Positions 15,269 through 22,407 of a stretch of 64,000 nucleotides of DNA are shown here, piece by piece (positions within the stretch are counted from its first letter, which is position 1; every line of letters starts with the position of its first letter). The stretch covers positions 1,116,001-1,180,000 of the forward strand of contig NZ_JAQQXP010000001.1 of the NCBI RefSeq assembly GCF_028595265.1, read 5' to 3'. A program made the translations under genes and the position numbers. The notes under the pieces were generated by a model. It saw nothing but the letters and a program-made list of their open reading frames with translations, was not told the origin of the DNA and did not search any database. The DNA is from Alteromonas gilva. GTDB taxonomy: Bacteria; Pseudomonadota; Gammaproteobacteria; Enterobacterales; Alteromonadaceae.

Positions 15269-16636
15269 CTATATATTTAAGAATTTCATTATACTTTCCC
15301 GAAAGGTACTAACCTCTTCTGACTTTAATTCCTCTAGGTAGTTGTAAAGCCATTCAGGACTTCGATGCTGGGTATTAGCGTGAACTCTTGTCAATTTCCA
15401 AAATAGGTTGCTCGCTTTCTTTCTATAGTTCCCACCCTCAATTGAGTCAACTCTGGGTAATTGCTCATCTCCCTCCAAATATTTTTCATATATAGCTTTC
15501 TCAATGCTTGGGAAAGGTAGTAAAAGGACGTCTTTCCTGTCTTGGACATACCTTTCTTCTTGCTGATCTCCATCGAGAACAGCTAACACATTTTCTTTAC
15601 TGGAAAAGAAGTTCTGGGATTCATTGCGGTCAATCAAGTCAACTACTTGTGAAGCGCCTGCAATATGAATTATTTGGTATTCATGAAAAACAGTACTTTC
15701 GTTGTTTGATATAAGAAAGTGTAAATAATGCGCTAATCGCTTGTCTTCTGTAAGAATATATTTTCCATAATCCTTAAACCCATACATAACGCTTTTCACA
15801 AACTCATATGGTCGGCATTCAATCTCAGTTTTTCCAGATTCTTGATTTGCTTCCATATAGAAAATTTCCCCTGGAAGAAGAGTCTTCATAAGAGCAAGGG
15901 AATGCGTAGTGAAAACTATATTCACTTCATAATCTTTGCAGAACTCTCTTAAGCTTTCTATTAAGTGAACCTGTGCGCGGGCATCAAGAGAAATGTCAAT
16001 TTCATCAATTACAATAAGCGTCTTTCTCTTTTTAATATGCTTAAATAGACTTATTACAAAATACTCCCCAGAACTAAAGTAATCCTCTCTGATATAAAAT
16101 CTTTCATCCTCATCCCTTAAAACAAAATAGTATTCTTGATTTTTAATTTTTACTTTTTTTAAGTTTGAGAATCTGGTCGTTTGATAAACTCTGTTGAGGA
16201 ACTCTATTAGATCGTCTGGAGTGGAATAATCACCGATGGCAATTTTGCTTCTTATCTCCTCATCAAGATCGCTTAATCTTCTGAAGTGATGAAATCTTTC
16301 TCCATGAGGTAATGCCAGTTCTACAACAATTGAATCGATAACATCTTCATTGATGTATTGCTTTGTATCGACTATTGAAAGTTTTTTATTGAAACTGAAT
16401 TCAAAATTAAAATCGGCCCACTGATAGAAGATCTTGCTCTCATCATTAAAAATGTAAGGTGCAGCTGTCTCTACGAAAGTACTATGTGTTGAAAGATTTC
16501 GTATAGCTCTGATGAGAGTCGTTTTCCCAACCCCATTTTCACCTGCTAGGCAGGTTAGGCCATGAATGGCAAGATTGGTTTTGAATTCGAGGGACTTAAT
16601 GTGTTGTACATTTCTTATGGTTACTTCAAAGTCCAT
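15269..16636 (-). CDS. AAA ATPase with OLD-type TOPRIM-like C-terminus, RT-associated effector
   Basis: A 455-residue ABC/SMC-like ATPase. Visible parts: Walker A GENGVGKT (32-39); ABC-signature-like FSSGEYF (187-193); Walker B TLIVIDEID (206-214) with Glu212 as likely catalytic base; H-loop TTHS (243-246). The C-terminal part has a TOPRIM-like acidic set: Glu297 in ILTEDKR and the DxD pair Asp355/Asp357 in LAVLDGD. This is the arrangement of OLD-family nucleases. It is read from the same transcript as the reverse transcriptase, with its ATG 1 nt after that gene's stop. ATPase-TOPRIM proteins beside reverse transcriptases are effectors in some retron defence systems; a similar role is inferred here. 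Nuclease activity is not proven by sequence. Confidence 0.86.
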   Translation of the reverse strand: MDFEVTIRNVQHIKSLEFKTNLAIHGLTCLAGENGVGKTTLIRAIRNLSTHSTFVETAAPYIFNDESKIFYQWADFNFEFSFNKKLSIVDTKQYINEDVIDSIVVELALPHGERFHHFRRLSDLDEEIRSKIAIGDYSTPDDLIEFLNRVYQTTRFSNLKKVKIKNQEYYFVLRDEDERFYIREDYFSSGEYFVISLFKHIKKRKTLIVIDEIDISLDARAQVHLIESLREFCKDYEVNIVFTTHSLALMKTLLPGEIFYMEANQESGKTEIECRPYEFVKSVMYGFKDYGKYILTEDKRLAHYLHFLISNNESTVFHEYQIIHIAGASQVVDLIDRNESQNFFSSKENVLAVLDGDQQEERYVQDRKDVLLLPFPSIEKAIYEKYLEGDEQLPRVDSIEGGNYRKKASNLFWKLTRVHANTQHRSPEWLYNYLEELKSEEVSTFRESIMKFLNI

Positions 16637-16637
16637 C

Positions 16638-17618
16638 TTATTTCACCGACTTCCTAATAAACATGTCAATGACCGTATTTCCATATTTCTTTTTTAACTT
16701 TGAAATATAATTTTTGTCCATCGAATTGAGTGATATCAGTTTTCCTGATAGAGAAGAAATTCCTATATCCCTGAGCGACGAGTCACCATCACTATTTGAC
16801 TTGATATTTTTGCTGACATAATCTTTAAACTTTTCTTCATCATTTATAAAAAAATGAAGCATGGTTTCAACGTTTTTCTTGTCTTTATTTGGAATCGTTA
16901 CTACACCATTGGGCAAAATGTTGAAGCCTAAAATTTTAATCCGTTGACCTCGCAGTTGTACTTTTCTCTTAGCCAGGTTTAAAAATATCTCTGGATTAAC
17001 CTTGTTGCTTAGTAATTTTTGAATTTTTTCTTCTATTTCTGGTAGAAAAGCATCGGTTTGAGAGGAGATTATAATGTCATCAGCATATCGGGTGTAAGTT
17101 AATTCTTCTTTCTTGCATATATTCTCTAGGGCGTTGTCAAATTCGAAAAGGCAGAGATTGCTCAAAATTGGAGAGGTTGCGAATCCCGCAGGTATATGGT
17201 CATCAACCACTGTTAAATCCAGGAGTCTATCTCTGTAATCTACGATGTCGAGAACAGGAGTGTTTTCTAGTTGTACTTCAATTGTATGGAGGATGTTTTC
17301 CTTCTTGAGACTTCCAAAAAAGTCCTTAATGTCTGCTTGGTAAAATACGCGATTATTAGCATGCTTTTTTACAGCTGTTCTTGTTGACTCCCCTTTTCTA
17401 TATGAAAAAACAACGTCTTTATTGAATTCTGCGTATTCAAAAACTGCATGGTTAAGGAATCTATGGATCTGTTTTAATTTCGAGCTAGGAGCATACACAG
17501 TTCTTTTCTGAAGTGGGATTTTTTTAAATTCACTTTCTATGTCCAGCGTCAAGAACTCATCAAAGGAAACCTTGTTGTGAAATGTAGAAATGAAGATTTC
17601 TTCAAAGCTCCTTTTCAT
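16638..17618 (-). CDS. Retron-like reverse transcriptase
   Basis: A 326-residue protein, the compact size of retron reverse transcriptases, with no maturase or endonuclease domain. Finger and palm motifs: QADIKDFFGSL (93-103, first catalytic Asp96), IPAGFATSPILSN (142-154, the retron/group II 'GxxTSP..SN' block), YTRYADDIIIS (175-185, YADD), then KILGFNILPNGVVTIPNK and a C-terminal GKLISLNSMDKNYISKLKKKYG-like thumb that is typical of retrons (residues 292-313). The usual VTG triplet is replaced by ILG at about 229-231, and I cannot see a clear NAxxH. It is first in a two-gene operon after a structured non-coding leader. Retron membership is likely but not certain; a diverged defence RT is the alternative. 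Confidence 0.85.
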   Translation of the reverse strand: MKRSFEEIFISTFHNKVSFDEFLTLDIESEFKKIPLQKRTVYAPSSKLKQIHRFLNHAVFEYAEFNKDVVFSYRKGESTRTAVKKHANNRVFYQADIKDFFGSLKKENILHTIEVQLENTPVLDIVDYRDRLLDLTVVDDHIPAGFATSPILSNLCLFEFDNALENICKKEELTYTRYADDIIISSQTDAFLPEIEEKIQKLLSNKVNPEIFLNLAKRKVQLRGQRIKILGFNILPNGVVTIPNKDKKNVETMLHFFINDEEKFKDYVSKNIKSNSDGDSSLRDIGISSLSGKLISLNSMDKNYISKLKKKYGNTVIDMFIRKSVK

Positions 17619-17689
17619 ACCTAAATACCTTATTCCTTAAAATCAATTCAGATGTATTTTCTGCCGATGGGTCTTCTTACAATATCACA

Positions 17690-17917
17690 AGTTGAAGGAA
17701 ACAAAATATTTACATTGAAATAGCGCTAGACCTATTGATAAGTCATTAAAGCTACGATGGAAAGCGGAAAGAGGGAGAAGTAAACTCACGACAGTTTGCA
17801 TTACATACTTGCGCTACGAATATTTTGATTCCCAAAACATCGTAGCGCAGTTGTAATATGACTCATAGCTCGTAGGGACCTTCATTTGTGACTGGAGATG
17901 CTCCTAGTCGAAGGTAT
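17690..17917 (-). ncRNA. Candidate msr-msd non-coding RNA of the reverse transcriptase system
   Basis: Between the promoter and the reverse transcriptase start, about 300 nt have no open frame but strong structure. First in transcript order is a nested stem at 17878-17915: ACCTTC / GAAGGT around GACT-GGAG / CTCC-AGTC with a 3-nt loop, suitable for an msr stem. Next is a long compound hairpin at 17800-17857: ATTACA / TGTAAT, TGCGCTACGA / TCGTAGCGCA and TTTTG / CAAAA, suitable for an msd. CTACGA/TCGTAG words recur at 17751-17760 and 17868-17877 and could provide outer a1/a2-like pairing; an 11-bp direct repeat AAGTCATTAAA is at 17740 and 17951. The 3' end is a guess, and the branching G cannot be placed. 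Confidence 0.6.
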
Positions 17918-17923
17918 GCATAT

Positions 17924-17952
17924 AATATATACGCTGTTCTATTTTCAATCAA
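17924..17952 (-). promoter_or_regulatory. Sigma70-like promoter of the RT system
   Basis: On the minus strand TTGATT (17947-17952) and TATATT (17924-17929) are spaced by exactly 17 bp. The predicted start, near 17917, falls directly before the first stem of the candidate non-coding RNA. Confidence 0.7.
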
Positions 17953-18121
17953 GTCATTAAATCGTGGATTGTACTGTTACTTTAGAATAGATGACGCTAA
18001 TCTATAAGTAGCACAGAGGTACCACCAACAGGCAGTTGATCTCTCCTCACCGTTTAACCATGAGTGGTGCACTTATTATATGAATTCGGGAGTAGTAACT
18101 ATCGTCGAAGAGTAGAAAAAA

Positions 18122-18170
18122 TGGTGGCCCCACCCTGACTTGAACAGGGGACCTGCCGATTATGAGTCTG
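18122..18170 (-). pseudogene. tRNA(CAU) 3'-half fragment
   Basis: On the minus strand this covers the anticodon loop CTCATAA, the variable region, a T arm (CCCTG TTCAAGT CAGGG) and GGGGCCACCA with CCA. It matches the complete tRNA at 57809-57885 closely over this part, but the 5' half (acceptor strand and D arm) is not present upstream. It is either the tRNA piece carried by the mini-island or a tRNA broken by it. Confidence 0.85.
18148..18169. repeat. Right 22-bp attachment-type repeat
   Basis: Identical to 14661-14682; located in the anticodon-loop region of the tRNA fragment. Confidence 0.8.
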
Positions 18171-18358
18171 CAAGCGCAAATGCTACTAAACTATGGATTT
18201 ACCGACATTTCATTTATCTTCACCTGAGTAAGGAGATTCTCCTGCTGGCCAGTATTCAGCGGCAGTTGTAAACCGTGGTCATACTTTTTGGTTAAGACTT
18301 ATCGCTTCAATATACTCGCCAGCGGGCGCTTGACGCAGCGAGCGCCGGTGGCGCAGTG

Positions 18359-19426
18359 TTAATCGAGCAGTGCTTTGGCGGTGGTAGCCAGCACACCCGC
18401 TCTTGCGCCAACGTTTAACGCATTGGCAGAGCTGGCGTTACCGGCGATAGCGCGGGCATACACGCCCTGTAAAATTGCCGCCAGGCGAAACATCGAAAAG
18501 GCAACATAGAATGGCCATTGTTCAATGCCGCTTCTACCACTGGCCTTACAATAGGCGTCAATAAACGCCTGCTCTGAGGGGATGCCACGTGCTGCCAGAT
18601 CCAAACCCACAATACCTTTGGTACCGCTGTCATTCGCCGGCAGGTGATAGGGAATACAACAATAGGCTAAATCCGCCAGCGGGTGGCCCAGCGTGGAAAG
18701 TTCCCAGTCGAGCACTGCCGACACCTCGTGGCGTTGTTCATCAAACAGCAAGTTGCCAATGCGATAATCACCATGAACCAGGCAGGTGGCCGGATCATCC
18801 GGAATATTCTTTGGCAGGTAGTCCATTAGAAAACGCATAGCCTCGCCACCGGCTTCACCGCCCGCGGGGGGCTCACAAGTTTTGCTGTATTGTTCGCTCC
18901 AGCGCTTGATCTGCCGGGCATAGTAGTCGCCGCCGCGCGCATAATCCTGTAAGCCAACAGCCGCTAAATCCACACTGTGTAAGCGTGCCAACGTGGTGGC
19001 CATACTCTGGTAGAGCTTGCTGACTGTCGTTGCCGGTAAGCCGTCGCAGCGGGGATGCTCAATCAGCATGCCGGGGATATATTGCATCACGTAAAATTCG
19101 GTACCAATGATGGTCGGATCCTCGCAATAACAAACCATTGTTGGTACTGGCACGGCAGTGTTTTTTAACGCATCCATTACCTGATATTCGCGGTTGATCA
19201 TATGCGCAGACGGTAGCAGTTTACCTGCCGGTTTTTTACGTAATACCCAAACATGGTCGTCGGCGCTGATTTTAAAGGTTGGGTTAGACTGCCCGCCCTG
19301 AAACTGCAGCACAGAAAAGCTGCTAAAGGTGCTTCCCAGTTGCGCTTCTAGGTACGCTTGCAGCGCTGCCTGCTCAAAATTATGCGCCGGTAACACGTCT
19401 ACCAGTGTTGCCTGATGATTCGTCAC
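18359..19426 (-). CDS. APH-like phosphotransferase (ACAD10/11-type, LvaA-like)
   Basis: A 355-residue aminoglycoside-phosphotransferase-fold kinase. The GTG at 19424-19426 is the best start: it has an AGGAG box 5 nt upstream and avoids the long overlap that the larger frame would need. Motifs: VLRKKP (ATP-binding Lys), catalytic loop CLVHGDYRIGNLLFD and metal-binding VLDWELSTLGHPLADLAY. Relatives phosphorylate hydroxyacyl-CoA rather than antibiotics: the kinase half of human ACAD10/11 and Pseudomonas LvaA act on 4-hydroxyacyl-CoA. It is third in an operon with MaoC and SDR genes, and an ACAD10/11-like dehydrogenase is at 43127. Substrate is inferred. Confidence 0.85.
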   Translation of the reverse strand: MTNHQATLVDVLPAHNFEQAALQAYLEAQLGSTFSSFSVLQFQGGQSNPTFKISADDHVWVLRKKPAGKLLPSAHMINREYQVMDALKNTAVPVPTMVCYCEDPTIIGTEFYVMQYIPGMLIEHPRCDGLPATTVSKLYQSMATTLARLHSVDLAAVGLQDYARGGDYYARQIKRWSEQYSKTCEPPAGGEAGGEAMRFLMDYLPKNIPDDPATCLVHGDYRIGNLLFDEQRHEVSAVLDWELSTLGHPLADLAYCCIPYHLPANDSGTKGIVGLDLAARGIPSEQAFIDAYCKASGRSGIEQWPFYVAFSMFRLAAILQGVYARAIAGNASSANALNVGARAGVLATTAKALLD

Positions 19427-19434
19427 GTGAGCTC

Positions 19435-20199
19435 CTAACTTATCGTGGTGCCGCCATCGGCAACCAGTAATTGGCCGGTCATATAAGCCGATGCGTCGCT
19501 GGCCAGAAACTGGGCGATGCCGGCGATATCCTGTGGCTGGCCCAGGCGGCGCAGAGGCGTTTGATTTTCTACCATTGCTTTGCGCTTGGGATCCTCCACC
19601 AGTGCTTTGGCGAAGTCGGTCACCACTATGCCCGGTGCAATCGCGTTCACGCGCACATTTTTTGGGCCCCATTCTACCGCCAGATTGCGGGTAAGTGCGG
19701 CTTCGGCAGCTTTAGACATGCCGTAACAGCCAATTTTATCGTTCCCTTTTATGGCGGCGATACTCGACAGTAATATCACTGTGCCGCCGCCAGACGAAGC
19801 CATATGTGGCAGCACCATATTGCACAGCCAGAATGTGCTTTTAACATTGGTGTCCATAATTTTATCCCAGGCGGCGTCAGTCAGTTCAGACAGCGGGCCG
19901 TACACCGGGTTGGTGGCTGCGTTACACACCAGAATATCGATGCTTCCCCATGTATCAAGGGTGCGTGCCACCAGCGCTTCTAATTGCGCTTTGTCGCCAA
20001 TATGGCAGGGGATCGCGATGGCCTCATAACCTTCGGCTTTCAGTGTTTGGGCAACTTCTTCACAGACTTCAGCTTTACGGCTGGAAATCACCACCCTGGC
20101 ACCGGCATACGCATAGTGCTGGGCAATGCTCAGACCAATGCCTTTGGTTGAGCCGGTGATTAAGGCCACTTTGCCGGCGAGAGAAAATAAGTTTTGCAT
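19435..20199 (-). CDS. Short-chain dehydrogenase/reductase
   Basis: 254 residues, classical SDR. Cofactor motif TGSTKGIG (about 16-23), NAAT motif (93-96), active-site serine in LLSSIAA, YGMSK catalytic Tyr-Lys, and the C-terminal MTGQLLVADGG. The arginines after the first strand (SSRKAE) favour NADP(H), but this is only a guess. It probably oxidises or reduces a hydroxyacyl/ketoacyl intermediate. It lies between the MaoC and phosphotransferase genes, 8 bp from the latter, and resembles the SDR partner of APH-type kinases. Confidence 0.93.
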   Translation of the reverse strand: MQNLFSLAGKVALITGSTKGIGLSIAQHYAYAGARVVISSRKAEVCEEVAQTLKAEGYEAIAIPCHIGDKAQLEALVARTLDTWGSIDILVCNAATNPVYGPLSELTDAAWDKIMDTNVKSTFWLCNMVLPHMASSGGGTVILLSSIAAIKGNDKIGCYGMSKAAEAALTRNLAVEWGPKNVRVNAIAPGIVVTDFAKALVEDPKRKAMVENQTPLRRLGQPQDIAGIAQFLASDASAYMTGQLLVADGGTTIS

Positions 20200-20220
20200 A
20201 ATAAATCCTTATTAAAGTGC

Positions 20221-20673
20221 TTATGGGATCAACAGGGCCAGGGTACGCGCTACCAGCGCTGGCTTTGACTGCTGATTAATATTCAGCGTGGCATCAACGG
20301 TTAACAGGATGCCCTGAGGTTTGGGTCGAATGTCGTGCAGGGCAAATTGTGCCTGCACTTTAGCGCCAACCATCACCGGGTTGATAAAGCGGCAATGCTC
20401 CAGGCCATAGTTAATTTTGCTGGAGACGCCTTTAACCCTGTACACCTGTTGTGCCATGCCTGGTAATAAAGATAGCAGCAGGTAGCCGTGGGCAATCGGT
20501 TTGTCAAAGCCTGCCGCGCGGGCATCGGTGGCGTTCAGATGAATACCCTGATGGTCATCGGTCACCTCAGCAAATGCCGTGACCAGGCGTTGTTCAACCG
20601 TATGCCAGCGACTGCTACCCAGTAATTTGCCCCGGTACTCACTGAGTAAATCCATTGATTCAATAATAATCAT
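20221..20673 (-). CDS. MaoC-like (R)-specific hydratase/dehydratase
   Basis: A 150-residue hot-dog-fold protein. The hydratase motif is seen as TAFAEVTDDHQGIHLN (Asp and His of the catalytic pair), followed by PIAHGYLLLSLLP. It likely hydrates an enoyl-CoA. First gene of the minus-strand operon with the SDR and phosphotransferase. The ATG at 20671-20673 or the one at 20653-20655 (MDLLSEYRG) could be the start; neither has a strong ribosome site. Confidence 0.9.
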   Translation of the reverse strand: MIIIESMDLLSEYRGKLLGSSRWHTVEQRLVTAFAEVTDDHQGIHLNATDARAAGFDKPIAHGYLLLSLLPGMAQQVYRVKGVSSKINYGLEHCRFINPVMVGAKVQAQFALHDIRPKPQGILLTVDATLNINQQSKPALVARTLALLIP

Positions 20674-20696
20674 TTATTTTCACTTGCGGTATCTAG

Positions 20697-20740
20697 TTTC
20701 GTATAGCAGAATAAACAAATCATTTACATTGTGCAATGAT
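20697..20740. promoter_or_regulatory. Divergent control region between the MaoC and SDR operons
   Basis: Contains TTTCGTATAGCAGAA (20697-20711), which matches 12 of 15 positions of the window's IclR-type motif, and an imperfect palindrome around CATTGTGCAATG (20725-20736) flanked by ATCATT/AATGAT. Either could bind the regulator of both operons. The degenerate first match is weaker than the other five sites. Confidence 0.35.
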
Positions 20741-20785
20741 GCATTTTTCAAAATTAACAAAATCGCAAAAAAGGGCGTTAACGGC

Positions 20786-21577
20786 ATGGGACGATTTAGC
20801 AATAAGGTCGCTATTATTTCGGGCGCGGGTAGTGGTATCGGCGCTGCTATCGCGGCGCGTTTTTGCGCCGAGGATATTGCCGGCCTGGTGCTGCTGGATA
20901 AGCATGCCGCAGGCCTGCAAGCCACTGCTGAAGATCTCCCGGCGAATACCAAGGTTATTTCCAGGGTGCTCGATGTTGCCGATGAGGCCGCGGTGGTCGA
21001 TGCGGTGGAGGCGACTTTTGATACCTTCGGGCGAATTGACGTGCTATGCAACAACGCCGGTATAGCCTGCAGTCGTAAGCTGGCCGATGAACAGGATCTC
21101 ACCGAGTGGCAGCAGGTGATGGCAGTTAATGTGTATAGCTGCGTGGCGTTGACGTCCCATGTTGCCCGCTATATGGGTCAGCAGCCGTCGGGCGGCGCTA
21201 TTGTTAATACCGCCTCGGTCGCCGGATTACGCTCCGGTGCCGGTGGTAATGCCTACAGTGCGTCAAAGGCGGCAGTGATCAACTTTACCCAGACCGCAGC
21301 CTGCGATCTGGCTAGCAAGCATATCCGGGTGAATGCGGTATGTCCGGGGCTAATAGAAACCGGCATGACATCGCCTTTTTTTGCTATCGCCCGGGAAAAA
21401 GGCGTCGAGCATCGCCTTGGTGAGCGTTGTGAGTTAAAACGTGCCGGCCAGCCTCAGGAAGTGGCCGCTGCCATTGCCTTTTTAGCCAGTGATGACGCCA
21501 GCTACATTACCGGCCAGGCGCTGGCAGTAGATGGTGGCAACAGCGCCTCGTTGAATATGCCGGGCATGAAAGTATGA
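20786..21577 (+). CDS. Short-chain dehydrogenase/reductase
   Basis: 263 residues when started at the ATG at 20786 (MGRFSNKVAIISGAGSGIG); the long upstream frame reads through the promoter region. Cofactor motif SGAGSGIG, an aspartate after strand 2 (LLDKH) that favours NAD(H), NNAG (about 89-92), VNTASVAG, YSASK active site, and YITGQALAVDGG. First gene of the plus-strand operon; overlaps surE by 4 bp (ATGA). Probably a hydroxyacyl or alcohol dehydrogenase in the same pathway as the ligase and aldehyde dehydrogenase downstream. Confidence 0.93.
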   Translation: MGRFSNKVAIISGAGSGIGAAIAARFCAEDIAGLVLLDKHAAGLQATAEDLPANTKVISRVLDVADEAAVVDAVEATFDTFGRIDVLCNNAGIACSRKLADEQDLTEWQQVMAVNVYSCVALTSHVARYMGQQPSGGAIVNTASVAGLRSGAGGNAYSASKAAVINFTQTAACDLASKHIRVNAVCPGLIETGMTSPFFAIAREKGVEHRLGERCELKRAGQPQEVAAAIAFLASDDASYITGQALAVDGGNSASLNMPGMKV

Positions 21578-22407
21578 CAGCGCCGTCAGATTTCAAGGCC
21601 ATGGACAGGTTTGCAAACAAGCTGTGCCAGCGTGTTTTGCTGACCAATGACGATGGTATTCATGCGGTGGGGCTGAACCACTTATTTGGGTTAGCCGCGG
21701 CGCTCGCTGACGAGGTGTATCTGGTGGCACCTGAGCAAGACTGTTCAGGGCAAGCGCAGTCATTAACCCTGCATACGCCGCTGCGTGTGCAGGCGTACGA
21801 TACCCACCGTTATGGGGTGAGTGGTACGCCGGCAGATTGCGTGCTGGTGGGGCTCAAAGATATTGTGCCAGGGCCCGTTGATTTGGTCTTAAGTGGCATC
21901 AACCGCGGCGCTAATGTGGGCGATGCGGTGAATTTTTCCGGCACGTTAGGCGCTGCAAAAGTGGCTGCTCAGTTTGGTGTGCCGGCCATTGGATTAAGTC
22001 AGGCGTTTAAACATCCCGAGCACATATTCTGGGATAACGCGATCACGTTTACGGCCATCATTGTGCGCCAGCTTTTGCAATGTCAGTGGCCTAAAACGCC
22101 CTGTGTCAATGTGAATTTTCCGGCGGTTCCCGCGCAACAGGTTGAAGGGATCAGCTGGTGTGAAGGCAGCGAGGGCAGTATTCGTAATGTGCTGGTGGAT
22201 AAACGAATGGATCCGCGCAACCGACACTACTACTGGCTAGATTTTGAGCACGACTACAAGCAGGTCACTGCCGCTGAAACGGATATTGCCACCATGCGCC
22301 GCCGTCACATTGCCGTGCAGTGTCTCAATCAGGCCAATCCATTTGCTACAGGTATCGCCGTAATTCCCGACTTTGCAAATTCTAAAAAAGAGATGCCATA
22401 TGACTGA
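21574..22407 (+). CDS. surE: SurE family 5'/3'-nucleotidase paralogue
   Basis: A 277-residue SurE-fold metal-dependent phosphatase. The metal site is present: LLTNDDG (about 22-28), SGINRGANVGDAVNFSGT with the conserved Asn and Gly, and GVPAIGLSQ. The C-terminal part (PCVNVNFP and following) is family-like. Canonical surE sits with pcm and rpoS; here it is coupled to a dehydrogenase and overlaps an acyl-CoA ligase. That context suggests a dedicated phosphatase step for a pathway intermediate rather than nucleotide turnover. Compare the kinase-like gene in the facing operon. The specific role is inference. Confidence 0.88.
   Translation: MTAPSDFKAMDRFANKLCQRVLLTNDDGIHAVGLNHLFGLAAALADEVYLVAPEQDCSGQAQSLTLHTPLRVQAYDTHRYGVSGTPADCVLVGLKDIVPGPVDLVLSGINRGANVGDAVNFSGTLGAAKVAAQFGVPAIGLSQAFKHPEHIFWDNAITFTAIIVRQLLQCQWPKTPCVNVNFPAVPAQQVEGISWCEGSEGSIRNVLVDKRMDPRNRHYYWLDFEHDYKQVTAAETDIATMRRRHIAVQCLNQANPFATGIAVIPDFANSKKEMPYD

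Larger units (their letters stand above)
14661..18169. mobile_element. tRNA-linked mini-island carrying a reverse transcriptase/ATPase system
   Basis: About 3.5 kb bounded by a perfect 22-bp direct repeat (14661-14682 and 18148-18169). The right copy lies in the 3' half of a CAU-anticodon tRNA fragment and covers the anticodon loop, a common crossover site for tyrosine recombinases. Contents: a decayed tyrosine recombinase beside the left repeat, then on the minus strand the ATPase and reverse transcriptase genes with their non-coding leader. The interior is clearly AT-richer than the flanking metabolic genes. The layout supports past integration; the broken integrase suggests it is now fixed. 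Confidence 0.8.

Noticed and set aside
16638..17618. Group II intron maturase
   Set aside because: No maturase X or HNH domain, no intron RNA domain V sequence seen downstream, and a partner ATPase gene is present.
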